Assembly: GCA_050942895.1 (NCBI GenBank)
Contig: JBMNOE010000040.1
Coordinates: 1-13,901, forward strand
Direction: 5' to 3'
DNA from: JBNRMR01 sp050942895
GTDB taxonomy: Bacteria; Bacillota; Clostridia; Christensenellales; UBA1750
Length of the DNA: 13,901 nt
The position numbers and the translations under genes are program-made. Position 1 is the stretch's first letter. Every line of letters starts with the position of its first letter. Below the pieces are notes generated by a model that saw only the letters and a program-made list of their open reading frames with translations, was not told where the DNA came from and searched no databases. This document shows positions 1 through 8,374 of the stretch, piece by piece.

Positions 1-1
1 A

Positions 2-1558
2 GCTTCAATATCTGAGTTTATAAATGGTATTGACTGGGTAAAGTTAGCGGGGGATTTATCCAGAGGAATTTGGAGTGTTGTTACATCTGTATTCAATCTT
101 TTACTTGGTTTTATAAAAGAATTGGATTGGAAAAAACTTGGTAATGATGCTTGGAATGCTGTTGTTACATTTATAACAGAATATGATTTTGAAAGTTTAT
201 GGAAATTAGCGTTTGAAACATTTGGGGCTGCTTTAGGTGGTGTATTAAATTTAGCAGTTGGTTTAGTAGAAGGTATTTGGAATACTTTAGTTGAAGCATG
301 GAATGCGTCTGAAGGATATTTTGCACCATTTATTGAAGAAGCTGGTGGTAATGTTTCTCTTGGATTATTGAATGGAATTATAAGTGGATTAGGTGATATA
401 GCTAAATGGGTTTATGAAACTATTGTTTCACCATTTATGACAGCTTTATTAGAGTCATTTGGTGTTGAATGGACAACAGTTGAGGAGTGGTTTGTTCAGG
501 CATGGAACGATGTATCGGGCTGGGCGATACAAGCATGGGAAGATATAAAAGAAGTTTGGAATACAGTAGCCACTTGGTTTGATGAAAATGTAATCCAGCC
601 ATTAGTTGACTTTTTCACACCAATTGTTACATGGTTTGAAAATGACATCATAAAACCTTTGAAGGAAAAATGGGATGGTTTGGTAAAAAGTTTCAGAGAG
701 CTTGTTGGTGTTATTAAAGAAAAAGTTATTGATCCAATAGTTCGATTTTATGAAAATGTTTTATATCCAAAGATAAAAGTTGTTTTAGAATGGCTTGGCA
801 ATTTGTTTTCAACAGTTTGGAACGCAATAAAAACAGTTATTTTAACAGTTGTCGGTGCTATTTGGGCTGGTTTACAAGTAGCATGGGGGTGGATAAAAGC
901 TGGATTTGAAACAGCTTTCAATACAATAAAAACAATATTTATGACAGTATACAATGTCATTGCATCTATTGCAGGAATGGTAATAGGTGTTTTTGATGGC
1001 ATTATCCAATTTGTTACAGGTATATTTACTGGCGACTGGGATAAAGCATGGGAAGGAATAAAAACAATATTCACATCCATATGGGAAGGCATCCGAGACA
1101 CTATTAAAGGTGTCATCAATGGCATTATTGGATTTATCAATGGCATGATACAGGGCATTGTGAGTGGGATCAATGCAGTGATTGGCGTATTAAATAAGCT
1201 GAACATTCATATCCCTGACTGGGTTCCGTTGTTTGGGAATAAATCAATTGGTTTCAACATAGCGCCAATTAGCGCACCGCAAATTCCGTTGTTGGCGACT
1301 GGTGCGGTTATTCCAGCGAACGCGCCATTTTTGGCGGTGTTGGGTGATCAGAAACACGGAAGGAACATTGAAGCACCTGAGTCAATGTTGAGAGATTTGA
1401 TTCGTGAAGAACTCAGTAAACACAATGGCGGTCAACAAGAAATTACAGTGAAGTTTGCAGGAACAATGGGCGCGTTGGTAAGAGCAATGCAACCTTACTT
1501 AGAAAGCGAACAGGTAAGGCGCGGTCAAAGTTTTGCTAAGGCGGTGAGGGTAAGCTAA
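2..1558 (+). CDS. Tail tape measure protein, C-terminal part (5' end outside window)
   Basis: The frame is open from base 2 with no stop upstream, so the gene enters from the left and only the last 518 residues are visible; the TTG at 122 is internal. Tape measure proteins set tail length and are ejected into the host envelope during DNA entry. What is seen is a long, Trp-rich, helical and hydrophobic protein with repeated W-[NED]-x-[IV] patterns, followed by Gly/Ile-rich hydrophobic stretches (about 800-1180, e.g. GVINGIIGFINGMIQGI) that could insert in a membrane. The end (PLLATGAVIPANAPFLAVLGDQKHG, then NIEAPE) is a hallmark I know from tape measures of Bacillota siphophages. The stop overlaps the next start as TAATG. 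Codon use looks more AT-rich before about 1200 than after. Family call is firm; length and N-terminal domains are unknown. Confidence 0.92.
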   Translation, partial: ASISEFINGIDWVKLAGDLSRGIWSVVTSVFNLLLGFIKELDWKKLGNDAWNAVVTFITEYDFESLWKLAFETFGAALGGVLNLAVGLVEGIWNTLVEAWNASEGYFAPFIEEAGGNVSLGLLNGIISGLGDIAKWVYETIVSPFMTALLESFGVEWTTVEEWFVQAWNDVSGWAIQAWEDIKEVWNTVATWFDENVIQPLVDFFTPIVTWFENDIIKPLKEKWDGLVKSFRELVGVIKEKVIDPIVRFYENVLYPKIKVVLEWLGNLFSTVWNAIKTVILTVVGAIWAGLQVAWGWIKAGFETAFNTIKTIFMTVYNVIASIAGMVIGVFDGIIQFVTGIFTGDWDKAWEGIKTIFTSIWEGIRDTIKGVINGIIGFINGMIQGIVSGINAVIGVLNKLNIHIPDWVPLFGNKSIGFNIAPISAPQIPLLATGAVIPANAPFLAVLGDQKHGRNIEAPESMLRDLIREELSKHNGGQQEITVKFAGTMGALVRAMQPYLESEQVRRGQSFAKAVRVS

Positions 1559-1935
1559 TGACGAATATTTTAGTAATTGATGGCGTTGTTTTCTCATGCC
1601 CTATACTGAGTATTAGCAACACACTTGACAGTTTGCATAAGTATGCGGAGCGTACTGAGGATGGCGTTTTGCATAAGGAAACAATTGGATGGTACAGGAA
1701 TTATCATGTTGAAGTCGGGTTTATGACTGACATTCAGAGTTACAAATCCTTAGTAGAAAAAATATCCGAACCAGTAGAGTTCCATAATGTATCCGTGCCA
1801 TATCTTGATAGCATGACACCATCGTATGAAGCGTATTTTGCTGGCATTGAACATAGTTTAAAAAGGGTCAAAGGAAATCAAAATTATTGGTATGGATTAG
1901 CTTTTGACATCATCGCAAGGAGACCATTCAAATAA
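1558..1935 (+). CDS. Small conserved siphophage tail-module protein (125 aa)
   Basis: This 125-residue protein starts at the ATG inside a TAATG overlap with the tape measure stop, behind a GGTGAGGG ribosome site, and ends in another TAATG overlap with the next gene. It resembles the small protein that commonly follows the tape measure in Gram-positive siphophages: an N-terminal hydrophobic strand (NILVIDGVVFSCPI), then KYAERTEDGVLHKETIGWYRNYHVEVGF, then EPVEFHNVSVPY. The family has no experimentally assigned role that I know of. Position between tape measure and hub suggests a distal-tail or baseplate component, which is inference. Motif A lies inside it at 1603-1611, read as ILS. It has no signal peptide or membrane segment. 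Confidence 0.72.
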   Translation: MTNILVIDGVVFSCPILSISNTLDSLHKYAERTEDGVLHKETIGWYRNYHVEVGFMTDIQSYKSLVEKISEPVEFHNVSVPYLDSMTPSYEAYFAGIEHSLKRVKGNQNYWYGLAFDIIARRPFK

Positions 1936-3323
1936 TGGCAACTACTGGTGTTATTGTGCGTATGGATGTTGAAACATCAACAGGGATCGAAACCATTGAG
2001 TTTCTTGATGATGATATTGTATCTGCTCATGTGGTAAACGAAATCAATCCACCATCGTTAGAATTGCCTGTTTCGCAGATTGAATTTCAAGTGTATTCAA
2101 CCGATCCTCGATTTTCGCTATTTTCTGATGGCGTATTTGAACAGGCATTTACACAGCGGCAAAGACTACAAGTTTTTGAGTTGTTCGAGAATGAAGAACA
2201 ACATAATGGGGATTATTTTTTGGAAGAATGGAACGCCGAGAGTGAATATATGTATCGGTTTGTGGCGGTGGATATTATTGGCGTTTTGGAAAAAATCACA
2301 TATGACGGTGGTTTTTGGCAAGTTGCAACCGCGCCATCTGTGGTGCTTGACAGTATTTTGGCAGAGCATAACATTCCATATACATTGACTGATATTACTG
2401 TAACGGACATAAAGGGTTGGATAAAACCAGGAACGGTACGGGAGGCTATCCATCAAGTGGCTTTTGCGCTTGGTGCAACTGTAACAACGACAAGTAATGG
2501 TGGTTTGGAGATCAAGGCAATGAAGTTGCCAATTGATATTGTTGAACCAGATTTATCTATCAAACGCAGGCAAAAGATTGACAGGCAAAATGTAAACAGG
2601 TTACAAATGACCACTGCCATTGAGCTTATCTCGCATGAGTATACGCAAGATCCAACAACAGAACCAGAGGTGATTTATGACGCGGTCTTGGCACCTGGTG
2701 ATTACAAAGTTGTCTTTAATAAGCCTTATTATGATGTGAGCGTAGAGGGGGTTGGTTTTATTGCCATAAATCTCGCCACTGAGTATGGGGATAGCTTGGC
2801 GACTGAAGGACTTGATGAAATAGTTATTGATGGCGGTTATGTTTATGGTCCAAATTATCTTTATTTGAGTGTCGCTGAACCAGGTGGGCAAGTTATTGTA
2901 AGCGGTTATCCGTGGGTGGATAGTATGCGATCCCACATACTGAGTGAAGATGTTATCGCAAGCGGAGCATCCAATGCAATAAAAATTGATACAGCAACTT
3001 TGGTAAGTCTTAGCAATGTAGATTATGTATTGAATAAGTTGCAAAAATATTATCGTCAACGTTTTGTACAAGAGGCAACCGTCATTAAAAAGAAAAGTGC
3101 CGAGCCCGTGCAAACTGGAACTCAGTATGGAGCGGCGCAGTATGGAACTTTTACATACGAGGGTGTAGGTGTGGATAGCAATTTAAGTTTATTAAAAGTG
3201 AATGATTGTGTCGATATTCAAACAATGCACGAAAAAAACATACGAGGAATCGTAGAGCGTATGGAAACGGATTTGACGGGTGGTATGTTGGCGACCTTGA
3301 CAATCAGAGGAGTAGAAATCTAA
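1935..3323 (+). CDS. Putative tail/baseplate hub-like protein (462 aa)
   Basis: The 462-residue protein starts at an ATG overlapping the previous stop (TAATG) and ends in a third TAATG. Residues 1-110 are strand-rich with an aromatic run around FQVYSTDPRFSLF. Residues about 130-195 carry a segment typical of phage hub proteins (APSVVLDSILAEHNIPY, then GTVREAIHQVAFALGATV, then NGGLEIKAM), where a short helix and strand pack in the gp27/gp44-type fold. The C-terminus (DCVDIQTMHEKNIRGIVERM followed by DLTGGMLATLTI) resembles the end of Gram-positive tail proteins at this locus. The inferred role is joining the tail tube to the receptor-binding fibres encoded next. Motif A occurs three times (2778, 2937, 3120) in two reading frames. 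The alternative is a tail-associated adhesin without hub function. Tail role is secure, hub role moderate. Confidence 0.68.
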   Translation: MATTGVIVRMDVETSTGIETIEFLDDDIVSAHVVNEINPPSLELPVSQIEFQVYSTDPRFSLFSDGVFEQAFTQRQRLQVFELFENEEQHNGDYFLEEWNAESEYMYRFVAVDIIGVLEKITYDGGFWQVATAPSVVLDSILAEHNIPYTLTDITVTDIKGWIKPGTVREAIHQVAFALGATVTTTSNGGLEIKAMKLPIDIVEPDLSIKRRQKIDRQNVNRLQMTTAIELISHEYTQDPTTEPEVIYDAVLAPGDYKVVFNKPYYDVSVEGVGFIAINLATEYGDSLATEGLDEIVIDGGYVYGPNYLYLSVAEPGGQVIVSGYPWVDSMRSHILSEDVIASGASNAIKIDTATLVSLSNVDYVLNKLQKYYRQRFVQEATVIKKKSAEPVQTGTQYGAAQYGTFTYEGVGVDSNLSLLKVNDCVDIQTMHEKNIRGIVERMETDLTGGMLATLTIRGVEI

Positions 3324-4081
3324 TGGCAATAAAAAAGATTAGTGAACTACCAGAACTTAATGATGATATGGCGGCTAATGATTTGATCGTGATTGTAGAC
3401 GCTTCGGAAACTACACAGACGAACAAGTCCAAGAAAGCAAACGCCAATAAAATAAGAATTTTTTTAGCATCACAATTGAATAATAATGTTGTTACAACTG
3501 ATAAAGTTGATACTGGTGCGATTATTAATTCGAAACTTGCCAGTGGTGCAGTAACACCGTCTAAAATAGATGGTTTGTATGGCACAACTGGATATTCAGG
3601 TGATCTGATTTATTTGAACGAACTTGGAAAACTTACATACTTGAAAAATGATTTTACTGTTGTAGAGAATAAGATTGTAGATAAAGCAATTGTAAGTTTT
3701 ATTATTGCTGAAGAAAATGAGCCTGTTGAAGTTGGGCAAAAGAAATTGTTATGGATAGTTCCACCCAATTTTAATGGTTATCGCATAACAGATGCGGTAG
3801 CAAATATTATGAGTACATCCACTTCTACAATGCCATCTTTTGATGTGAGACGTGGACGAAGGTCAAGCCCTACAAGTCAACCAACTTTTTATTCAGTGTT
3901 CAATACGAACAAAAAAATCTATATTGATGTTGGCGAATTTTCATCAAGAAACGCGACCACACAATATGAGATCAATACATATTACAACTTAGTACAAACA
4001 GATGATGTGTTGTCCTTTGATGTTCTGACAACTGGTACGGGTGTTAAATATCTTTGTATTTCGTTGGAGTTTAGCAAATGA
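3323..4081 (+). CDS. Tail fibre protein with KISELP-type N-terminus (252 aa)
   Basis: The open frame reaches back to 3206, but the ATG at 3323, overlapping the hub stop as TAATG, gives the proper N-terminus MAIKKISELPEL. That motif and DLIVIVDASETTQTNK are typical of phage tail fibre attachment regions. Residues about 50-80 (DKVDTGAIINSKLASGAVTPSKI) form the short repeat seen in fibre shafts. The last 100 residues (IVPPNFNGYRITDAVANI, VRRGRRSS, IYIDVGEFSSR, DDVLSFDVLTTGTGVKYL) match a beta-rich C-terminal domain that I recognise from many phage fibres. Role: virion adhesin, probably anchoring to the baseplate through the N-terminus. Its stop overlaps the next start (ATGA at 4078). Confidence 0.78.
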   Translation: MAIKKISELPELNDDMAANDLIVIVDASETTQTNKSKKANANKIRIFLASQLNNNVVTTDKVDTGAIINSKLASGAVTPSKIDGLYGTTGYSGDLIYLNELGKLTYLKNDFTVVENKIVDKAIVSFIIAEENEPVEVGQKKLLWIVPPNFNGYRITDAVANIMSTSTSTMPSFDVRRGRRSSPTSQPTFYSVFNTNKKIYIDVGEFSSRNATTQYEINTYYNLVQTDDVLSFDVLTTGTGVKYLCISLEFSK

Positions 4082-4953
4082 AAGCAATTGTAGTGCGTAA
4101 AAGCAGTAAAGGTTTTTTGCCGCCAGGAATGATACTTTATTGGTCTGGAAGTAGTAACCAATTACCTACTGGGTGGTCTTTAGTTGATTATCAGGCTGGC
4201 GCGTATATCATGGGTACTATACCAAGTGGCATTTCCTATGCTATAAGTGGTAGTGCAAGTCATACACATACCGTAGCTAATACAGCTTCGGGGGGAGCGC
4301 ACAAACATGCCATTAATGCAACAATTGATTCTAATGTTAGCAAAGTTAAAGTTTCTCAACAACTTCAGGACGCTACAGGTGTTGGTGAGCACTTCCATCC
4401 AATAACAAGTTCAATGCCAAATGGTGGGGTACATAGTCACACTGTCAGTAATTTATCATCAGCATCTAACATGCCATTGACTGTCAAATTTTGGATGATG
4501 AAAAGTCAGGGAGCGGCAATACCAATCGGAGCAATTGCATTATGGAGCGGCATACTGAGTACTATTCCTACTGGCTGGCGACATTGTGATGGTTCGACAA
4601 TTGACGGTATCACAGTTCCTGAAATAAAAGAAAGATACCTTGCTAATCCAACAACTAACAGCGATGTTGGAATGAAATCTGGGTTATATATGCATACACA
4701 TAATCCACCAACAAATACAGGGATAGCTGGTACTCATGAGCATAATATTTCAGTTTCTGTAGGTATAAACATGGAATATGCACGTGTTTATGCTGGATCA
4801 TCAGTCACAATGGCTGATTGGTATCATGCGCATGGTAATCATACAGTTATAACAAACAATACTGGTGACCATTTGCATACACTCCCGAATGTTGATGAAA
4901 TTGGAACTTTGATGCCATATATTCAACTTTATTACATTATTAAGGTGTTTTGA
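4078..4953 (+). CDS. Tail-collar-type fibre protein with two HxH-rich modules (291 aa)
   Basis: ATG overlaps the upstream stop (ATGA). The protein contains two tandem modules. One is about residues 16-140 (LPPGMILYWSG, LPTGWSLVDYQAG); the other is about 147-290 (IPIGAIALWSG, IPTGWRHCDGS, GITVPEIKERYL), matching the phage tail collar pattern P.G.I..W.G...P.GW..CDG. Each is dense in HxH pairs: HTHT, HKH, HFH, HSH, HTH, HEH, HAHGNH and HLH. In T4 gp37 such HxH motifs bind iron along the trimeric fibre axis, so a metal-bound trimer is a fair inference. Role: receptor binding. Motif A at 4552 lies in the second module (GILST). Closely followed by a third, separately encoded module. Confidence 0.8.
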   Translation: MKAIVVRKSSKGFLPPGMILYWSGSSNQLPTGWSLVDYQAGAYIMGTIPSGISYAISGSASHTHTVANTASGGAHKHAINATIDSNVSKVKVSQQLQDATGVGEHFHPITSSMPNGGVHSHTVSNLSSASNMPLTVKFWMMKSQGAAIPIGAIALWSGILSTIPTGWRHCDGSTIDGITVPEIKERYLANPTTNSDVGMKSGLYMHTHNPPTNTGIAGTHEHNISVSVGINMEYARVYAGSSVTMADWYHAHGNHTVITNNTGDHLHTLPNVDEIGTLMPYIQLYYIIKVF

Positions 4954-5405
4954 TGAGTGATTTTAATGTACCAATTGGAACAATTTTATTGTGGGATCAG
5001 GCGGTTATACCCGAAAAATATTCATTGTGTGATGGTGGCACATACAATGGCATTACAACGCCTGATTGTAGAAACAAATTTATATGGGCATGTTCTTATG
5101 ATGCCAATTTGAAAACCACTGGAGGGACGTTAAATCACACGCATTCTTGGAGTGGGGAAACTGGGAATGCGGGTGCTCACAACCACAACAGTTGGAGTGG
5201 CAATACGAATGAGCCCGATAGTACTGAAGGCTCATACGAAGGGTATTTACAACATGTTTATGTTGCGTCTTATAACCACAGACATAGCATTAATGTAAGT
5301 TTTTCGGAAAGTGGTATACATGCTCATGCAATGGGGGCAATCACAGAGGCTTCACACATTCCACCGCATATCAAGCTTTGTTACATTATGAAAACACAGG
5401 AGTAA
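4953..5405 (+). CDS. Single-module tail-collar-type fibre protein (150 aa)
   Basis: I choose the ATG at 4953 (in TGATG, overlapping the previous stop, with AAGGTG at 4942-4947 as ribosome site) rather than the TTG one codon earlier. The 150 residues form one collar-type module: VPIGTILLWDQAVIPEKYSLCDG, then NGITTPDCRNKFIWA, then HxH pairs (HTH, HNH, HRH, HAH) and a C-terminal IPPHIKLCYIMK that mirrors MPYIQLYYIIKVF of the neighbour. It looks like a third paralogous copy of the modules in the preceding gene, probably from duplication and splitting. Role: receptor-binding tip or accessory fibre. There is a 3-base gap to the next gene. Confidence 0.78.
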   Translation: MSDFNVPIGTILLWDQAVIPEKYSLCDGGTYNGITTPDCRNKFIWACSYDANLKTTGGTLNHTHSWSGETGNAGAHNHNSWSGNTNEPDSTEGSYEGYLQHVYVASYNHRHSINVSFSESGIHAHAMGAITEASHIPPHIKLCYIMKTQE

Positions 5406-5408
5406 ATT

Positions 5409-6443
5409 ATGACAGCAACATTTCCAGATGGAATAAAACAATTTACAACAAAAAAGAACGCGCCTAATGGCGATATTGTCGATGCGTCTCATATCAATGA
5501 TTTGCAAAACGAAGTAATGGCAATTGAAACGGAGTTATTAAAAACTGCTGGTATGGTAGTTGATCATGGTGCGCTTACTGGTCTCGGTGATAATGATCAC
5601 CCTCAGTATGTGGATAGGACGAGCAATGAAACAATAGGAGGTGTAAAGACTTTTTCATCAATTCCTGTTGTTCCATCATCAAATCCTACTCAAGTTAATC
5701 AAGTTGTGAGAAAAGGATATGCGGATAGTGCTTATGCGGCGAACAGTCATAATCATGATGGAGTATATTCTCCGACAAGTCATAACCATGATGGTACTTA
5801 TGCACCTGCAAGCCATACTCATACTAATTATGTAGATAAGACAAGCTCAGAAAATATTGGCGGTACAAAAACATTTACTTCAATTCCTGTACTTCCGAGT
5901 ACAAATCCAACTCAAGTTAATCAAGCAATCAGAAAAGGATGGGCTGATTCTACTTATTCAAATACAAACCATAATCATGCTGGTGTTTATGCTTCAGTCA
6001 ATCATAACCATGATGGTACTTATGCACCGATTACAACTATGGTAGGGTTGACGCGCAGTAGTGCGCAAAGTATTAGTAAAAACACTTGGACTGCTATCAC
6101 GTGGACAACAGAAGAATATGATACTGGAAATTATTGGAGTAGTGGGTCAGCAATAAACATTCCGGCAACAGGTGTTTATGACATCATCGCATATGTTGGT
6201 TTTGGTTCAAATAGTGCGACACTTGTTTCTATTGGAATATATATAAATAGTGAAACTAACCCAAGAATACAATCAAACACACCTTTGCATAGTAATGGTG
6301 TTCATTCTAATATTATCGCTGGCTTAAAACTTAATATTAATGACCAAGTATATATAAAAATATATCATGATAATTCGACATCTTTGAATACTCAAACAAT
6401 ACAACCGCCAAGAGTACATGTTCAATATGTTGGTGCTGGATAA
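5409..6443 (+). CDS. Tail fibre with duplicated HNHDG shaft and C1q-like tip (344 aa)
   Basis: ATG at 5409 lies three bases past the previous stop. Order of parts: an N-terminal attachment region (1-45) with a coiled-coil-like stretch (INDLQNEVMAIETELLK); the phage motif GALTGLGDNDHPQYVD (54-69); two copies of a 67-residue segment (67-133 and 141-207) containing IGGxKTF, NPTQVNQ, RKGxADS and HNHDGxY; then a beta-rich C-terminus (220-344) with alternating strands and VYIKIYHDN, resembling the C1q/TNF-like jelly roll used as fibre tips. The HNH and HTH pairs may bind metal along a trimer axis. It is the largest fibre of this group and a likely main receptor-binding protein. Confidence 0.8.
   Translation: MTATFPDGIKQFTTKKNAPNGDIVDASHINDLQNEVMAIETELLKTAGMVVDHGALTGLGDNDHPQYVDRTSNETIGGVKTFSSIPVVPSSNPTQVNQVVRKGYADSAYAANSHNHDGVYSPTSHNHDGTYAPASHTHTNYVDKTSSENIGGTKTFTSIPVLPSTNPTQVNQAIRKGWADSTYSNTNHNHAGVYASVNHNHDGTYAPITTMVGLTRSSAQSISKNTWTAITWTTEEYDTGNYWSSGSAINIPATGVYDIIAYVGFGSNSATLVSIGIYINSETNPRIQSNTPLHSNGVHSNIIAGLKLNINDQVYIKIYHDNSTSLNTQTIQPPRVHVQYVGAG
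5607..6029 (+). repeat. Tandem duplication inside fibre gene, 222-bp period
   Basis: Two coding copies (5607-5807 and 5829-6029) encode matching 67-residue segments with a 74-residue period. Stretches such as AATCCNACTCAAGTTAATCA and CATAACCATGATGGTACTTA are nearly identical in DNA, so the duplication is fairly recent. Slippage or recombination between copies would change fibre length. Confidence 0.8.
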
Positions 6444-6467
6444 CTGGACAATTAAAAGAGGTGCGTA

Positions 6468-7895
6468 ATGACTAATCAACATCAACCATTAGGTATTGAC
6501 ATATCAAGTCATCAAGGCAATGTTGACTACACGAGAATGAAAATAAAAACCAGCTATGTCATCATGCGTGCTGGCATTAGCTGGGGATGGGAAGATCCAA
6601 AATTTAGAGCGAACTGGAATGGATTAGCGGGTCATAATCGCGCGGCGTATCACGTGGTTTACCCGTCACAGGACGCTATTAGACAAGCAGACAGATTTTT
6701 AGATATCGTAACGCGCGCGGGCGCTGATTGGGAACATGACAGATTAGCTTTAGATTTGGAGCTTGCGCAAGGACAATCGCGGCAACGTATTACAAACGTT
6801 GTACTCAGTATGATGGAACGCCTGAAGAGTGTTACAGGGCGTTATCCGCTTTTATACAGCCGCGCCTACTGGGTGAACGACTACATGAACGTGACGGATG
6901 AACGTATAAAAAATGCTGATTGGTGGATTGCTAACTACATGGCAAGGCAAGACCCGAACCCGACACCTGAACATCCAGGTCCGCCACTGTTGCCGAGAGG
7001 AATCGATACATGGCTAATACACCAGACAAGTGAACGTGGCATTGGACGTGATTTTGGCGCGTCATCAACTTACATTGATCTGAACCGCTGGAACGCCACA
7101 ATGGACGAAATGAACGCCTATTTTGGGCATGGTGAGAGCGAACCACCTACTGAGCCACCAGATGAGCCGCCATCGGAAGAAAACCCGCTATTCATGGTGA
7201 AAATCACCACTTCGCCAGGTTACCGATACAAGACATATGCCAGAGCTAATGGCGAATTGTTGCATGATTCGCGGTGGCTCAATTCGGGTGACATCGAACC
7301 TGTGTTTGAAGTGCAACTAAACCATTGGTACAGAATAACAGATGACCGCTGGATAAATGGTAAGTACAAACAATGGGTGAAAATCATTGACAATACTGAG
7401 CCAGTTTTTGCCTACTTCGGACCTGTTTACAACCAAAGGGACGTACGCTGGGCAAACGTTGTACTTGGTACAAAAAGCACAATTGGTGCTAATGGCTGTC
7501 TGCTTACGGGCGCGTCAATGGCGCTAAATGCGTTAGGCATTGAAAGCAATCCGCTGAAACTGAACGAGCAGATGAAAGCGGTCAATGGATATCTGGATGG
7601 CAACTTGTTTATTTGGGAAAAAATCCAACAGATTTATCCGACTATAAAATTCAATGGGCATGTTTTCAATCCAACCTATGCGCAAATGAGAACGTCAATC
7701 GAAAGTGGCAAATTACCGATTATTTATGTCGACTTTGTAAACAATACACCAGAAATCGAAATGCACTGGGTGTTTGGTGTCGGCTATGACTCGACTGACA
7801 TACTGAGTGCCGACCCGTGGACTGGTGACATTTTTAGATTAAGAGAACGATACCGAAACCATATCATGCGGTTCGGATCATATTCAAAACTTTAA
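6468..7895 (+). CDS. Bifunctional wall hydrolase: GH25 lysozyme plus papain-like (C39-type) peptidase
   Basis: Starts at ATG 6468 behind AAGAGGTG. Residues 8-215 are a glycoside hydrolase 25 (Chalaropsis-type muramidase) domain: GIDISSHQG with Asp11, LALDLEL with Asp96 and Glu98 as the expected catalytic pair, and DTWLIHQTSE near its end. A Pro/Glu linker (223-240) leads to an SH3-like stretch (241-306), then a C39-type peptidase domain (312-475) with NQRDVRW, candidate nucleophile Cys344 in NGCLLTGA, His433 in MHWVFGVGY and Asp449 in SADPWTG. Together these would cut both glycan and peptide bonds of peptidoglycan. There is no signal peptide. It lies between fibre genes with no holin visible, so it could be an endolysin or a tail-borne lysin. 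Base use is GC-richer than the fibre genes before it. Motif A occurs at 6803 and 7800. Confidence 0.9.
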   Translation: MTNQHQPLGIDISSHQGNVDYTRMKIKTSYVIMRAGISWGWEDPKFRANWNGLAGHNRAAYHVVYPSQDAIRQADRFLDIVTRAGADWEHDRLALDLELAQGQSRQRITNVVLSMMERLKSVTGRYPLLYSRAYWVNDYMNVTDERIKNADWWIANYMARQDPNPTPEHPGPPLLPRGIDTWLIHQTSERGIGRDFGASSTYIDLNRWNATMDEMNAYFGHGESEPPTEPPDEPPSEENPLFMVKITTSPGYRYKTYARANGELLHDSRWLNSGDIEPVFEVQLNHWYRITDDRWINGKYKQWVKIIDNTEPVFAYFGPVYNQRDVRWANVVLGTKSTIGANGCLLTGASMALNALGIESNPLKLNEQMKAVNGYLDGNLFIWEKIQQIYPTIKFNGHVFNPTYAQMRTSIESGKLPIIYVDFVNNTPEIEMHWVFGVGYDSTDILSADPWTGDIFRLRERYRNHIMRFGSYSKL

Positions 7896-7898
7896 TTT

Positions 7899-7906
7899 AG
7901 GAGGTG
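7899..7906 (+). promoter_or_regulatory. Strong ribosome binding site
   Basis: AGGAGGTG four bases before the ATG at 7911 is a near-perfect Shine-Dalgarno match, the strongest in the window, suggesting the small downstream protein is made in quantity. Confidence 0.75.
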
Positions 7907-7910
7907 CTAA

Positions 7911-8288
7911 ATGGCACAAGAAATTCAAAATGTGGCGTTGGACGCCACGCTCAATTACATCAAGACGAACGGTAAGAAAGTGCACGTTTGCGACCAAATG
8001 CCGACCACTTTTGCGCAAGCGACTAACACTTACTCGCTTGGCTACACGCCAACTATATCGTTTACCGGTCCGACATCAATCACGGACGGGCGCAAAATTA
8101 CCGTTGGCGCGACCAACAACGGCACGATTACCAAAGCAGGAACGACCGCTTATGCCGCGGTGGTGAGCGAGACTGAACTACTGGCAGTCAAGAAGCTGAC
8201 AGGTAGCAGCGTGCAAGCATTGATTGTCGGCAACCCGCTGATTACGGACGCGTTCGACTTGCAAATCACATCCATCGCTCCAGCGTAA
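7911..8288 (+). CDS. Small phage virion-type protein of unknown function (125 aa)
   Basis: This 125-residue protein has the strongest ribosome site in the window. I do not recognise a named family with certainty. It begins with a helix (VALDATLNYIKTNGKKVHVC), then is beta-rich and Thr/Gly-rich (TPTISFTGPTSITDG, ITVGATNNGTITKAGTTAYAAV), ending in LIVGNPLITDAFDLQITSIAPA. Small proteins of this style, with a helix followed by Thr-rich strands, occur in phage structural modules as decoration or tip proteins. High expression and location among fibre genes support a structural role; that is inference. No transmembrane segment is seen, so it is not the missing holin. Confidence 0.6.
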   Translation: MAQEIQNVALDATLNYIKTNGKKVHVCDQMPTTFAQATNTYSLGYTPTISFTGPTSITDGRKITVGATNNGTITKAGTTAYAAVVSETELLAVKKLTGSSVQALIVGNPLITDAFDLQITSIAPA

Positions 8289-8290
8289 AA

Positions 8291-8374
8291 ATGACGCTGG
8301 TAGACATTATCCGACCGCCATCGCGTGAGAGTGGTGGCGGTCATGACGGGAGTGTGAACAATGACATATCCTGA
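8291..8374 (+). CDS. Possible 27-aa peptide overlapping the next start
   Basis: An ATG at 8291 opens 27 codons (MTLVDIIRPPSRESGGG, then HDGSVNNDIS) ending at a TGA 14 bases past the next gene's ATG. There is no good ribosome site, and the frame runs through a GC-rich inverted repeat. It may be a coupling peptide or simply chance; I favour chance slightly. Confidence 0.22.
   Translation: MTLVDIIRPPSRESGGGHDGSVNNDIS
8313..8342 (+). other. Inverted repeat in intergenic gap
   Basis: GACCGCCA at 8313-8320 and TGGCGGTC at 8335-8342 form a perfect 8-bp stem with a 14-base loop between two virion genes. No U-tract follows, so it is not a clear terminator. It may modulate read-through or protect the 3' end of the strongly translated upstream message. 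Confidence 0.5.

Noticed and set aside
2601..3113. Long open frame on the - strand opposite the hub-like gene
   Set aside because: Its product has no family pattern and the + frame is a convincing tail gene with coupled ends, so this is a shadow. The same holds for frames opposite 748-1206 and 8910-9841.
4078..6443. Diversity-generating retroelement variable region in the fibre genes
   Set aside because: No reverse transcriptase or template repeat is seen in the window, and the repeats found are explained by fibre modules.
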